Source: Metarhizobium sp964253915 | GTDB lineage: Bacteria; Pseudomonadota; Alphaproteobacteria; Rhizobiales; Rhizobiaceae | Reading direction: 5' to 3' | Assembly (NCBI RefSeq): GCF_964253915.1 | Contig: NZ_CAXUSG020000005.1 | Coordinates: 1-64,000 of the forward strand | Length of the DNA stretch: 64,000 nt | Part shown: piece after piece, positions 7,729 through 16,987 of the stretch | How positions within the stretch are numbered: the stretch's first letter is position 1 | Layout of the letters: every line of letters begins with the position of its first letter | The notes under the pieces: model-generated | Databases searched by the model: none | The model's input: the letters and a program-made list of their open reading frames with translations, nothing else | What the model was told of the DNA's origin: nothing | Translations under genes and position numbers: made by a program

Positions 7729-8300
7729 CTCAAGGCGGAAGCACTCTGGTCGCGCCGCAGCCGAAGGGGATCATCGATCCCTCTACCGGCAAGCCCATCG
7801 GTGCCAATGATGCATTTTTCGGCGAGATCAACAACGAGCTCGCCGACAAGGGTTTTCTGGTCACCTCGACCGATGAACTCATCACCTGGGCCCGTACCGG
7901 ATCGCTGATGTGGATGACCTTCGGTCTCGCCTGCTGCGCGGTCGAGATGATGCAGCTCTCGATGCCGCGTTACGACGTCGAGCGTTTCGGTTTTGCGCCG
8001 CGCGCCTCGCCGCGCCAGTCGGACGTAATGATCGTCGCGGGCACGCTGACCAACAAGATGGCGCCGGCGCTGCGCAAGGTCTACGACCAGATGCCCGAGC
8101 CGCGTTACGTCATCTCGATGGGATCGTGCGCCAACGGCGGCGGTTATTACCATTATTCCTATTCGGTGGTGCGCGGTTGCGATCGCGTCGTGCCGATCGA
8201 CGTCTATGTGCCGGGCTGTCCCCCCACGGCAGAGGCGCTTCTTTACGGCGTCTTGCTGCTGCAGAAGAAGATCCGCCGCACCGGCACGATCGAGCGGTAA
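7719..8300 (+). CDS. nuoB: NADH-quinone oxidoreductase subunit B
   Basis: Peripheral-arm subunit that carries iron-sulfur cluster N2, the last electron donor before quinone. The four ligands are visible: the tandem C72-C73 in GLACCAVEM, C137 in SMGSCANGG and C167 in YVPGCPPTAE. The start at 7719 overlaps the end of nuoA and has AAGGGAG upstream; the 193 residues match rhizobial homologues. The N-terminal 40 residues are a variable extension usual in alphaproteobacteria. Translation is probably coupled to nuoA. Confidence 0.97.
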   Translation: MGVAQGGSTLVAPQPKGIIDPSTGKPIGANDAFFGEINNELADKGFLVTSTDELITWARTGSLMWMTFGLACCAVEMMQLSMPRYDVERFGFAPRASPRQSDVMIVAGTLTNKMAPALRKVYDQMPEPRYVISMGSCANGGGYYHYSYSVVRGCDRVVPIDVYVPGCPPTAEALLYGVLLLQKKIRRTGTIER

Positions 8301-8317
8301 GTTAGGGGATCGAGCAA

Positions 8318-8920
8318 ATGAGTGAAGCCCTGAACGAGCTTGCATCCCACCTTGCCGAAGCGCGCGGTGCGTTGATTGCCAATTCGGAGATCCGCTACGG
8401 CGAACTGACGTTGACGACGACTGCAGAAAACGTTCTGCCGTTGTTGACCTTCCTGCGCGACGACGTGCAGTGCGGTTTCGTCAACCTCGTCGATATCTGC
8501 GGCGTGGACTGGCCGAAGCGCGAGCAGCGTTTCGATGTCGTCTATCATCTCCTCTCTCCCCGCCAGAACCTGCGCATCCGCGTCAAGGTCGCGACGGCAG
8601 AGGAAGAGCCCGTGCCGTCCGCCACCGCCGTCTATCCGGGCGCCGACTGGTTCGAACGCGAAGCCTGGGACATGTACGGCATCCTTTTCACCGGTCATCC
8701 CGATCTTCGCCGCATCCTGACGGACTACGGTTTCGAAGGTCATCCGCTGCGCAAGGATTTTCCGACCACCGGTTTCGTTGAAGTTCGTTATGACGACGCG
8801 GCAAAACGTGTGGTTTACGAGCCTGTCGAGTTGAAGCAGGAATTCCGCAACTTCGATTTTCTCAGTCCTTGGGAGGGTACGGATTACGTTCTCCCGGGTG
8901 ACGAAAAAGCGAAGCAATAG
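8318..8920 (+). CDS. nuoC: NADH-quinone oxidoreductase subunit C
   Basis: The 30-kDa subunit of the hydrophilic arm (200 residues), which binds NuoD and helps form the quinone cavity. The signature W-x-E-R-E-x-W-D-M-Y-G-I (ADWFEREAWDMYGILF) and the following HPDLRRILTDYGFEGHPLRK, given without its last part, are intact. It is a separate gene, as in most alphaproteobacteria, not fused to nuoD as in E. coli. Its start is 17 bases after nuoB. The 155 bases before nuoD hold nothing that I recognise. Confidence 0.96.
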   Translation: MSEALNELASHLAEARGALIANSEIRYGELTLTTTAENVLPLLTFLRDDVQCGFVNLVDICGVDWPKREQRFDVVYHLLSPRQNLRIRVKVATAEEEPVPSATAVYPGADWFEREAWDMYGILFTGHPDLRRILTDYGFEGHPLRKDFPTTGFVEVRYDDAAKRVVYEPVELKQEFRNFDFLSPWEGTDYVLPGDEKAKQ

Positions 8921-9075
8921 TGTGCGGCCAGCCGGTTGGGCTGGCTCGGAGTTTTGGGTGCGAATGCCGGATACGCCCGTCAGGGCGAGCCGGTGACGAC
9001 AAATCGAGAATAGGTGTTTGAGGCGATGTCGTTTCACTGCACGCTATTCGCTGCTGAGGCGCGGAGCTGACCGCC

Positions 9076-10266
9076 ATGACTGAACATAACGTCCGCAATT
9101 TCAACATCAATTTCGGACCGCAGCATCCGGCGGCACACGGCGTTCTGCGTCTGGTGCTGGAGCTGGACGGCGAAATCGTCGAGCGCGTCGATCCGCATAT
9201 CGGCCTCTTGCATCGCGGCACCGAAAAGCTGATCGAGACCAAGACCTACCTGCAGGCCTTGCCCTATTTCGACCGCCTCGACTACGTGGCGCCGATGAAC
9301 CAGGAGCATGCCTATTCGCTGGCGGTCGAAAAGTTGCTCGGTATCGAGATCCCGATCCGCGGCCAGCTGATCCGTGTGCTGTATTCGGAAATCGGTCGCA
9401 TCCTGTCGCATCTGCTCAACGTGACGACCCAGGCCATGGACGTCGGCGCACTGACGCCGCCGCTCTGGGGTTTCGAAGAGCGCGAAAAGCTGATGGTGTT
9501 TTATGAACGTGCCTCCGGCTCGCGCATGCACGCTGCTTACGTCCGCCCGGGTGGTGTCCACCAGGACCTGCCGGACGCGCTGGTCGAGGATATCGGCAAG
9601 TGGTGCGACCCGTTCCTCAAGACGCTCGATGACATCGACGACCTTCTGACCGGCAACCGCATCTTCAAGCAGCGCAACGTCGATATCGGCGTCGTGTCGC
9701 TGGAAGATTGTTGGGCCTGGGGTTTTTCGGGTGTCATGGTCCGCGGTTCCGGCGCTGCCTGGGACCTGCGCCGTTCGCAGCCTTACGAATGTTATTCCGA
9801 CCTCGAATTCGACATTCCGATCGGCAAGAACGGCGACTGTTATGACCGCTACCTGATCCGCATGATCGAGATGCGCGAGTCGGTAAAAATCATGCGCCAG
9901 TGCGTCAATCGCCTGATGAGCGATGCCAAGGTCGGGCCGGTGTCGTCGCTGGACGGCAAGGTGGTGCCGCCGAAGCGTGGTCAGATGAAGCGCTCGATGG
10001 AAGCCTTGATCCATCACTTCAAGCTCTACACCGAAGGGTATCACGTGCCGGAAGGCGAGGTTTATGCCGCCGTTGAAGCGCCGAAGGGCGAATTCGGCGT
10101 CTATCTCGTGTCCGACGGCACCAACAAGCCTTATCGCTGCAAGATCCGCGCCCCGGGCTATGCGCATCTGCAGGCGATGGACTTCATGTGCCGGGGTCAC
10201 CAGCTCGCGGACGTGTCCGCCGTGCTCGGTTCCCTCGACATCGTGTTCGGTGAGGTGGATCGCTGA
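9076..10266 (+). CDS. nuoD: NADH-quinone oxidoreductase subunit D
   Basis: The 49-kDa subunit (396 residues), descended from the large subunit of NiFe hydrogenases. With NuoB it forms the quinone-binding site. The N-terminal FGPQHPAAHGVLRL loop carries the His implicated in quinone binding, and the family motifs HRGTEKL and YLQALPYFDRLDYVAPM are present in two stretches. The C-terminus ends GEVDR, as in the family. The stop overlaps the ATG of a small extra gene by one base (TGATG), so that gene is translationally coupled to it. Confidence 0.97.
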   Translation: MTEHNVRNFNINFGPQHPAAHGVLRLVLELDGEIVERVDPHIGLLHRGTEKLIETKTYLQALPYFDRLDYVAPMNQEHAYSLAVEKLLGIEIPIRGQLIRVLYSEIGRILSHLLNVTTQAMDVGALTPPLWGFEEREKLMVFYERASGSRMHAAYVRPGGVHQDLPDALVEDIGKWCDPFLKTLDDIDDLLTGNRIFKQRNVDIGVVSLEDCWAWGFSGVMVRGSGAAWDLRRSQPYECYSDLEFDIPIGKNGDCYDRYLIRMIEMRESVKIMRQCVNRLMSDAKVGPVSSLDGKVVPPKRGQMKRSMEALIHHFKLYTEGYHVPEGEVYAAVEAPKGEFGVYLVSDGTNKPYRCKIRAPGYAHLQAMDFMCRGHQLADVSAVLGSLDIVFGEVDR

Positions 10267-10517
10267 TGCGTCTTGCGCTTGCCATGGCTGCGACGTTGCT
10301 CGGATCGTCTATCGCTGTTGCCCAGCAACAGGATGATGCTCTCGGTGCATCGGCGGCGCAGTCGGCAAGCATGGCGCAACTGCTGTCACAAGGATATGAA
10401 ATCAAGGCTGCCGTGCCGAACGGCAGCCGGTTCGTAGTGTTTATGCAAAAAGACCAGTCGGCCTACGCCTGCGAATTCGCGTCGATCGCGAATACCCGGT
10501 GTAGATCCATAAACTGA
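10266..10517 (+). CDS. Small exported protein inserted between nuoD and nuoE (83 aa)
   Basis: Not one of the 14 canonical complex I subunits. It has a signal peptide (MRLALAMAATLLGSSIAVAQ) with cleavage after AVA, and a mature part of about 64 residues with two Cys near the end (ACEF and NTRC), able to form one disulfide in the periplasm. The start overlaps the nuoD stop, and nuoE follows 17 bases later, so it is embedded in the operon. The pattern AQLLSQGYEIKAAVPNGSRF followed by VVFMQKDQSAYACEF recalls small periplasmic proteins of Rhizobiales of unknown role. A link to complex I is inferred from position only. Confidence 0.8.
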   Translation: MRLALAMAATLLGSSIAVAQQQDDALGASAAQSASMAQLLSQGYEIKAAVPNGSRFVVFMQKDQSAYACEFASIANTRCRSIN

Positions 10518-10534
10518 GATAGGCGTGAGGAAGA

Positions 10535-11656
10535 ATGTCCGTTCGTCGACTAGCCGAAGAGAACGTCCAGCCGGCAAGTTTTGCCTTCAACGCGGAAAAC
10601 GCGGTCTGGGCCGAGGCAACCATCAGGAAGTACCCAGCGGGCCGTCAGCAATCGGCGGTGATCCCGTTGCTCATGCGTGCGCAGGAGCAGGATGGCTGGG
10701 TGACGCGTGCCTGTATCGAGGCGGTCGCCGACATGCTGGATATGGCCTATATCCGCGTGCTCGAAGTCGCGACCTTCTATACCCAGTTCCAGCTGAAGCC
10801 GGTCGGTACGCGCGCCCACATTCAGGTATGCGGTACGACGCCCTGCATGCTGCGCGGTTCGGAAGAGCTGATCAGCCTCTGCAAGCGCAAGATCCATCCC
10901 GAGCCGCTGCACCCCAATGAGAGCGACACGCTGTCGTGGGAAGAGGTGGAATGTCAGGGCGCCTGCGTCAACGCGCCGATGGTGATCATTTTCAAGGATG
11001 CCTACGAGGATCTGACGCCTCCGCAGCTTGAATACATCATCGACCGTTTTGAGGCAGGCCGTGGCGGTGACGTCAAGCCGGGTCCGCAGATCGACCGGCA
11101 GTTCTCGGCGCCGTTCGGCGGCGCGACGACGCTGACCGAAGAGATCGTGCCGCCGAAGTCGCAGCTCGCTGTCGAACAGGAAGCGGCTGCCGATGCGGTC
11201 AGCATTCCGCCGTCGAATGCCGGCCGCGCCAATACGGCTGCTGAAGAAACCAATCCGACGCTGAAGACGCCGGCAACGGCGCCCGCCGCGGCTGCGGAAA
11301 ACGTCAAGGCCGTTGAAGCCCAGGCGCCGTCGGGCACAGCGGATGCCGAGAAGGCGAGCACCAAGCCGTCTCTCGACGATCCGAATCGCCCGAAGGGGAT
11401 CGAGAAGCCGGAGAAGGCGGACGATCTCAAGATGATCTCCGGCGTCGGCCCGAAGATCGAAGGCACGTTGCACGAACTCGGTATCTTCACCTTCGCGCAG
11501 ATCGCAGGCTGGCAGAAGGCCGAATGCGACTGGGTCGATGGTTACCTGAACTTCCGGGGCCGCATCGAGCGCGACGACTGGATTCACCAGGCCAAGGTTC
11601 TCGCCGAAGGCGGTGAAGAAGAATATATCAAGGTCTTCGGCAAGAAGCCCCGATAA
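10535..11656 (+). CDS. nuoE: NADH-quinone oxidoreductase subunit E with extended C-terminus
   Basis: The first 200 residues are the 24-kDa thioredoxin-fold subunit, which carries 2Fe-2S cluster N1a. The ligands are in CGTTPCMLRG and the later VECQGACVNAP. The canonical subunit is about 170-220 residues, but this one has 373. After an Ala/Pro/Thr-rich linker (about 205-295) comes a C-terminal globular domain (about 300-370) with DDLKMISGVGPKIEGTLHEL, a helix-hairpin-helix-like GVGPK motif. The same domain ends the extra gene between nuoF and nuoG. The extension is seen in rhizobial NuoE proteins; its role is unknown. Confidence 0.95.
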   Translation: MSVRRLAEENVQPASFAFNAENAVWAEATIRKYPAGRQQSAVIPLLMRAQEQDGWVTRACIEAVADMLDMAYIRVLEVATFYTQFQLKPVGTRAHIQVCGTTPCMLRGSEELISLCKRKIHPEPLHPNESDTLSWEEVECQGACVNAPMVIIFKDAYEDLTPPQLEYIIDRFEAGRGGDVKPGPQIDRQFSAPFGGATTLTEEIVPPKSQLAVEQEAAADAVSIPPSNAGRANTAAEETNPTLKTPATAPAAAAENVKAVEAQAPSGTADAEKASTKPSLDDPNRPKGIEKPEKADDLKMISGVGPKIEGTLHELGIFTFAQIAGWQKAECDWVDGYLNFRGRIERDDWIHQAKVLAEGGEEEYIKVFGKKPR

Positions 11657-11729
11657 GTGTATGTAGAAACTCGGTTGAAGCGCATCGGAAGCGTCTCGAC
11701 AATATCGACGAACCGGCGGAATAAGAGCC

Positions 11730-13034
11730 ATGCTAGCTGATCAGGATCGCATCTTCACCAATATCTACGGCCTCAAGGACAAGTCCCTGAAGGGCGCCAT
11801 GAGCCGTGGCCATTGGGATGGCACCAAGCAGATTCTCGAAAAGGGTCGCGACTGGATCATCAACGAGATGAAGGCGTCGGGCCTGCGCGGCCGCGGCGGC
11901 GCCGGCTTCCCCACCGGCCTGAAGTGGTCCTTCATGCCGAAGGAAAGCGACGGCCGGCCGCACTACCTCGTCGTCAATGCCGACGAATCGGAGCCCGGTA
12001 CCTGCAAGGACCGCGACATCATGCGCCACGATCCGCATACGCTGATCGAAGGCTGCCTGATTGCCTCCTTCGCCATGGGCGCCCACACCGCCTACATCTA
12101 TATCCGTGGCGAATATATGCGCGAGCGCGAAGCCCTGCAGGCGGCGATCGACGAATGCTATGACGCCGGTCTGCTCGGCAAGAACAACAAGCACGGCTGG
12201 GACATGGACGTGTTCCTGCACCATGGCGCCGGCGCCTATATCTGCGGCGAAGAAACCGCGCTGCTCGAAAGCCTCGAAGGCAAGAAGGGCCAGCCGCGCC
12301 TGAAGCCGCCGTTCCCGGCCAACATGGGTCTCTACGGCTGCCCGACCACGGTCAACAACGTCGAATCGATTGCCGTTGCGCCGACGATCCTGCGCCGCGG
12401 TGCCAGCTGGTTCTCGGCCATCGGCCGGCCGAACAATGTCGGCACCAAGCTGTTCATGGTTTCCGGTCACGTCAACAAGCCGTGCACCGTCGAAGAAGCG
12501 ATGGGCATTCCTTTCCGCGAACTGATCGAGCGCCATTGCGGCGGCATCCGCGGCGGCTGGGACAATCTTCTCGGCGTCATCCCCGGCGGCTCGTCCTGTC
12601 CTGTGGTGAAGGGCGAGGATATTCTGGATGCGCCGATGGATTTCGATGGCATGCGTGACGTGAAGTCGTCCTTCGGTACGGCCGCCGTCATCGTCATGGA
12701 CAAGTCGACGGATATCGTGAAGGCGATCTGGCGCCTGGCGGCTTTCTACAAGCACGAAAGCTGCGGCCAGTGCACGCCCTGCCGCGAAGGTACCGGCTGG
12801 ATGATGCGGGTGATGGAGCGCATGGTGAAGGGCAATGCCCAGAAGCGCGAGATCGACATGCTCTTCCAGGTATCGAAGCAGGTGGAAGGTCATACGATCT
12901 GTGCGTTGGGCGATGCTGCGGCCTGGCCGATCCAGGGCCTGATCCGCAACTTCCGCCCGGAGATGGAAAAGCGTATCGACGAGTTCACACGCAACGCCAC
13001 GGCGCATGGCGCCGTTCTGGAAGCAGCGGAGTAA
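11730..13034 (+). CDS. nuoF: NADH-quinone oxidoreductase subunit F
   Basis: The 51-kDa NADH-oxidising subunit (434 residues), which binds NADH, FMN and 4Fe-4S cluster N3. The glycine-rich nucleotide site GLRGRGGAGFPTGLKW and the FMN site around GAGAYICGEETALLESLEG are intact. The cluster ligands are ESCGQCTPCREG plus a late Cys in HTICALGD. The length is normal. It lies 73 bases after nuoE and six bases before the next, non-canonical gene. Confidence 0.97.
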   Translation: MLADQDRIFTNIYGLKDKSLKGAMSRGHWDGTKQILEKGRDWIINEMKASGLRGRGGAGFPTGLKWSFMPKESDGRPHYLVVNADESEPGTCKDRDIMRHDPHTLIEGCLIASFAMGAHTAYIYIRGEYMREREALQAAIDECYDAGLLGKNNKHGWDMDVFLHHGAGAYICGEETALLESLEGKKGQPRLKPPFPANMGLYGCPTTVNNVESIAVAPTILRRGASWFSAIGRPNNVGTKLFMVSGHVNKPCTVEEAMGIPFRELIERHCGGIRGGWDNLLGVIPGGSSCPVVKGEDILDAPMDFDGMRDVKSSFGTAAVIVMDKSTDIVKAIWRLAAFYKHESCGQCTPCREGTGWMMRVMERMVKGNAQKREIDMLFQVSKQVEGHTICALGDAAAWPIQGLIRNFRPEMEKRIDEFTRNATAHGAVLEAAE

Positions 13035-13039
13035 ACGAC

Positions 13040-13747
13040 ATGACGGAAACGGCAGGCAAGAGCACGAAAGAGACGGCGAACGACACCGCTGGCACCGCGC
13101 TGCCGCCGTTGCATCCGTTCGCCGCGCATCCGGCTGCAGCATTTGCGGCCGCCGCGACCATCGGCTTCGGCTTCTCCACGCAGATGGCCGGTGCGTTTCT
13201 CGGCGCGCTGCAGAGCGCGGTCGAAACCAGCCAGCGTTTTTCCGCTCTTCTCGAAAAACAGATGGCGGAAGGGCAGGGGGCGGCTGCGAAGGTTGAACCC
13301 GTCGCCAAGGAAGCCAAGCCAGTCGTGGTGCGGACGGAGACCGCGAAGGTCGTTCCGTTGAAGCCGGTGCTGCGTGCGGTCGAAGAGCCGGTGGTGGAAG
13401 CCAAGGCTGAACCCGTTGCCAAGCCAGTTTTGAAAGAGAAGGTAAAGCCGGTCGTGACCGCCAAGGCCACGCCGAAAGCCAAGGAAGAGAAACCGGTTGT
13501 CGCCACCCCCGTTAAGGCGGTGCGGCGGACGAAGGCGGACGATCTCAAGCGTATCGACGGCATCGGCCCGAAGCTGGAGCAGGTTCTGAACGGTAAGGGT
13601 GTTTCCCGTTTCGCCGATATTGCCGGCTGGAGCGAGGACGACATCAAGCGGTTTGACGCCGAACTCGGCGTCGAGGGCCGCATCGGCCGTGACGACTGGA
13701 TCGGCCAGGCCAAGGCGCTTGCCGGCACGAAGACGACGAAGAAATAA
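13040..13747 (+). CDS. Non-canonical protein between nuoF and nuoG with NuoE-like tail (235 aa)
   Basis: The ATG at 13040 follows the nuoF stop by five bases. The protein has three parts: an N-terminal helical region (about 20-75; AAFAAAATIGFGFSTQMAGA) that resembles phasin-like or amphipathic helices, a long Val/Lys/Pro/Glu-rich low-complexity linker (about 80-165), and a C-terminal domain with DDLKRIDGIGPKLEQVLNGK and GRIGRDDWIGQAK. The last domain is homologous to the C-terminus of NuoE in this operon. The family is known only as a rhizobial hypothetical. A structural role near the NADH module is plausible but unproven. Confidence 0.85.
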   Translation: MTETAGKSTKETANDTAGTALPPLHPFAAHPAAAFAAAATIGFGFSTQMAGAFLGALQSAVETSQRFSALLEKQMAEGQGAAAKVEPVAKEAKPVVVRTETAKVVPLKPVLRAVEEPVVEAKAEPVAKPVLKEKVKPVVTAKATPKAKEEKPVVATPVKAVRRTKADDLKRIDGIGPKLEQVLNGKGVSRFADIAGWSEDDIKRFDAELGVEGRIGRDDWIGQAKALAGTKTTKK

Positions 13748-13811
13748 GACGCCCCGGCGGGCGGACGAAGGACAGGTTTGCGGCAGCAGACAAAACAGGA
13801 CGTAAGGTACG

Positions 13812-15893
13812 ATGGCGAAGCTAAAAGTTGACGGTAAAGAGATCGAGGTACCGGATCATTTCACGCTGCTGCAGGCGTGCGAAGAAGCCGGCGCCGAGGT
13901 TCCGCGCTTTTGTTTTCACGAGCGTTTGTCGGTTGCCGGCAATTGCCGCATGTGTCTCATTGAAGTAAAGGGCGGCCCGCCGAAGCCGGCAGCCTCCTGC
14001 GCCATGGGTGTGCGCGACGTCCGCGGCGGCCCGAACGGCGAACTTCCCGAGATCTTCACCAACACGCCGATGGTGAAGAAGGCCCGCGAGGGCGTAATGG
14101 AATTCCTGCTGATCAACCACCCGCTGGATTGCCCGATCTGCGACCAGGGCGGCGAATGCGACCTGCAGGACCAGGCGATGGCCTTCGGCATCGACACGTC
14201 GCGCTATCAGGAAAACAAGCGCGCCGTCGAAGACAAGTATATTGGCCCGCTGGTCAAGACCGTGATGAACCGCTGCATCCACTGCACGCGCTGCGTCCGC
14301 TTCACCACCGAAGTCGGCGGTATCACCGAGCTCGGCCTGATCGGCCGCGGCGAGGATGCCGAGATCACCACCTATCTCGAGCAGGCGATGACCTCCGAGT
14401 TGCAGGGTAACGTCGTTGACCTTTGCCCGGTCGGCGCGCTGACCTCCAAGCCCTTCGCCTTCACCGCCCGTCCGTGGGAACTGAACAAGACCGAATCGAT
14501 CGACGTCATGGACGCGCTCGGCTCGGCGATCCGCGTCGATACCCGCGGTCGCGAAGTCATGCGCGTTCTGCCGCGCGTCAACGAGGCGATCAACGAAGAG
14601 TGGATCTCCGACAAGACCCGCTTCATCTGGGACGGCTTGAAGACCCAGCGTCTCGACCGGCCGTACGTGCGCCGCGACGGCCGCCTGCAGCCCGCCACGT
14701 GGGGCGAAGCTTTTGGCGCTATCAAGGCTGCTGTCGCCGGCACCTCTGGAAACAAGATTGGTGCGATTGCCGGCGATCTTGCTTCCGTCGAAGAAATGTA
14801 CGCCCTGTCGGAACTGATCAAATCGCTCGGCTCGGAAAACCTCGACTGTCGCTTGGACGGGACGGCGCTTGATCCGTCGCTCGGTCGCGCAAGCTACCTC
14901 TTCAATCCGACCATTGAAGGCATCGAAGCCGCTGACGCCCTGCTGATCATCGGTGCCAATCCGCGCTTCGAGGCTGCCGTTCTCAACGCCCGCATCCGCA
15001 AGCGCTGGCGCCGCGGCGGTTTCCCGATCGGCCTGATCGGCGAAGCCGGCGAACTGCGTTATGATTACGAATACATCGGTGCCGGCACCGACAGCCTGGC
15101 GGATCTCGTCGCCGGCAACCACTCCTTCCTCGACAAGCTGAAGGGCGCCAAGAACCCGCTGATCATCATCGGCCAGGGCGCGCTCGCCCGTGCGGACGGT
15201 GCGGCGATCCTGTCGCAGGCAGCTGCACTTGCCGTTTCGGTCGGTGCGATCACCGAAGAGTGGAACGGTTTTGCCGTGCTGCACACCGCAGCATCGCGCG
15301 TCGGCGGCCTGGATCTCGGCTTCGTGCCGGGCGCCAATGGCGTCAACGCCGCCGAGATGCTGAAGTCGATGGACGTGCTTTTCCTGCTCGGCGCCGACGA
15401 ATTCGACACCTCGGCCAAGACCGCCAAGTTTACCGTCTATATCGGTTCGCACGGCGACAACGGCGCGCATGGCGCCGACGTCATCCTGCCGGCTGCGACC
15501 TACACCGAAAAGTCGGGCATCTGGGTTAACACAGAAGGCCGCGTTCAGATGGGCAACCGGGCCGGCTTTGCACCGGGCGACGCCAAGGAAGACTGGGCAA
15601 TCATCCGCGCTCTGTCGGACGTGCTCGGCAAGCGTCTTCCCTTTGATTCGCTTGGCGCTTTGCGTGCAAAACTCTATGCCGCGCACCCGCATTTCGCCCA
15701 CACGGACGAGATCGCCGCAGGCAATGCAGGCGAAATTGCCGCACTGGCGGAAAAAGGCGGTGTCATCAACAAATCCGGGTTTGCGTCGACCGTGAAAGAC
15801 TTCTATTTGACGAACCCGATAGCGCGCGCTTCGGCCGTCATGGCGGAGTGCTCGGCGCTTGCCCGCAACAATTTCAAAGTCGCGGCAGAGTAA
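13812..15893 (+). CDS. nuoG: NADH-quinone oxidoreductase subunit G
   Basis: The 75-kDa iron-sulfur subunit (693 residues). The N-terminal ferredoxin domain has CFHERLSVAGNCRMC and a later Cys for the 2Fe-2S cluster. The His-Cys3 motif HPLDCPICDQGGECDLQ is followed by CIHCTRCVRF and a downstream Cys for 4Fe-4S clusters. The remaining 450 residues are the molybdopterin-oxidoreductase-like domain without cofactor. Length and order are normal for alphaproteobacteria. It starts 64 bases after the extra gene and ends 11 bases before nuoH. Confidence 0.97.
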   Translation: MAKLKVDGKEIEVPDHFTLLQACEEAGAEVPRFCFHERLSVAGNCRMCLIEVKGGPPKPAASCAMGVRDVRGGPNGELPEIFTNTPMVKKAREGVMEFLLINHPLDCPICDQGGECDLQDQAMAFGIDTSRYQENKRAVEDKYIGPLVKTVMNRCIHCTRCVRFTTEVGGITELGLIGRGEDAEITTYLEQAMTSELQGNVVDLCPVGALTSKPFAFTARPWELNKTESIDVMDALGSAIRVDTRGREVMRVLPRVNEAINEEWISDKTRFIWDGLKTQRLDRPYVRRDGRLQPATWGEAFGAIKAAVAGTSGNKIGAIAGDLASVEEMYALSELIKSLGSENLDCRLDGTALDPSLGRASYLFNPTIEGIEAADALLIIGANPRFEAAVLNARIRKRWRRGGFPIGLIGEAGELRYDYEYIGAGTDSLADLVAGNHSFLDKLKGAKNPLIIIGQGALARADGAAILSQAAALAVSVGAITEEWNGFAVLHTAASRVGGLDLGFVPGANGVNAAEMLKSMDVLFLLGADEFDTSAKTAKFTVYIGSHGDNGAHGADVILPAATYTEKSGIWVNTEGRVQMGNRAGFAPGDAKEDWAIIRALSDVLGKRLPFDSLGALRAKLYAAHPHFAHTDEIAAGNAGEIAALAEKGGVINKSGFASTVKDFYLTNPIARASAVMAECSALARNNFKVAAE

Positions 15894-15904
15894 GGGCAGG
15901 GACC

Positions 15905-16948
15905 ATGGACTCTTTCGTTTCTAACTACGTCTGGCCGGCGGCCATCATGGTCGGACAGTCGCTGCTGCTTCTCGTCTGCCTGCTCGTCTTCATCGCTTAC
16001 ATCCTGCTTGCCGACCGCAAGATCTGGGCTGCCGTGCAGCTTCGTCGCGGCCCGAACGTCGTCGGTCCTTGGGGTCTGTTCCAGTCCTTTGCCGACCTTC
16101 TGAAGTTCGTCTTCAAGGAGCCGATCATTCCGGCCGGCGCCAACAAGGGCGTCTTCCTGCTCGCCCCGCTCGTCGCCGTGACCTTGGCGCTCGCCACCTG
16201 GGCGGTGATCCCGCTCAACGAGGGCTGGGTGGTCGCCAACATCAACGTCGGCATCCTCTACGTCTTCGCGATCTCGTCGCTGGAAGTCTACGGCATCATC
16301 ATGGGTGGCTGGGCTTCGAACTCGAAGTACCCGTTCCTCGGCGCGCTCCGCTCCGCCGCGCAGATGGTGTCCTACGAAGTCTCGATCGGCTTCGTCATCG
16401 TCACCGTGCTGCTCTGCGTCGGTTCGCTGAACCTTACGGACATCGTCATGGCCCAGAAGGATGGTCTCGGCACCATGATGGGCATGCCTGCCTCGTTCCT
16501 CGACTGGCACTGGCTGGCGCTGTTCCCGATGTTCATCATCTTCTTCATTTCGGCGCTGGCAGAAACCAACCGTCCGCCCTTCGATCTTCCGGAAGCGGAA
16601 TCGGAACTGGTCGCTGGCTTCATGGTCGAATATTCGTCCGCGCCCTACATGATGTTCATGCTCGGCGAATATGCGGCGATTGTGCTGATGTGCTCGCTGA
16701 CAACGATCCTGTTCCTCGGGGGCTGGTTGCCGCCGCTCGATATCGCGGTCCTCAACTGGGTGCCGGGTATCATCTGGTTCGTCATCAAGGCGACAATGGT
16801 GTTCTTCATGTTCGCCATGGTGAAGGCCTTCGTACCGCGCTACCGCTATGACCAGCTGATGCGTCTGGGTTGGAAGGTCTTCCTGCCGATTTCGCTCGCC
16901 ATGGTGATCATTGTTGCATTCGTGCTGAAGCTGATGGGTTGGGCCTGA
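15905..16948 (+). CDS. nuoH: NADH-quinone oxidoreductase subunit H
   Basis: Membrane subunit (347 residues, eight predicted helices) at the junction of the two arms, next to the quinone channel. The strongly conserved loop AETNRPPFDLPEAESELVAG is intact, as is the first-loop LADRKIWAAVQLRRGPNVVG. The start MDSFVSNY at 15905 is preferred over an upstream frame, because the membrane helix begins directly after it and the position matches homologues. The spacing to nuoG is short, with AGGGACC before the start. Confidence 0.97.
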   Translation: MDSFVSNYVWPAAIMVGQSLLLLVCLLVFIAYILLADRKIWAAVQLRRGPNVVGPWGLFQSFADLLKFVFKEPIIPAGANKGVFLLAPLVAVTLALATWAVIPLNEGWVVANINVGILYVFAISSLEVYGIIMGGWASNSKYPFLGALRSAAQMVSYEVSIGFVIVTVLLCVGSLNLTDIVMAQKDGLGTMMGMPASFLDWHWLALFPMFIIFFISALAETNRPPFDLPEAESELVAGFMVEYSSAPYMMFMLGEYAAIVLMCSLTTILFLGGWLPPLDIAVLNWVPGIIWFVIKATMVFFMFAMVKAFVPRYRYDQLMRLGWKVFLPISLAMVIIVAFVLKLMGWA

Positions 16949-16987
16949 TCATGAACCCATCCGTTTCTGGCAAATTTGGAGATTAAG

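Noticed and set aside
13821..15701. 626-codon open frame on the minus strand
   Set aside because: Antisense to nuoG, whose iron-sulfur motifs are intact; no independent support.
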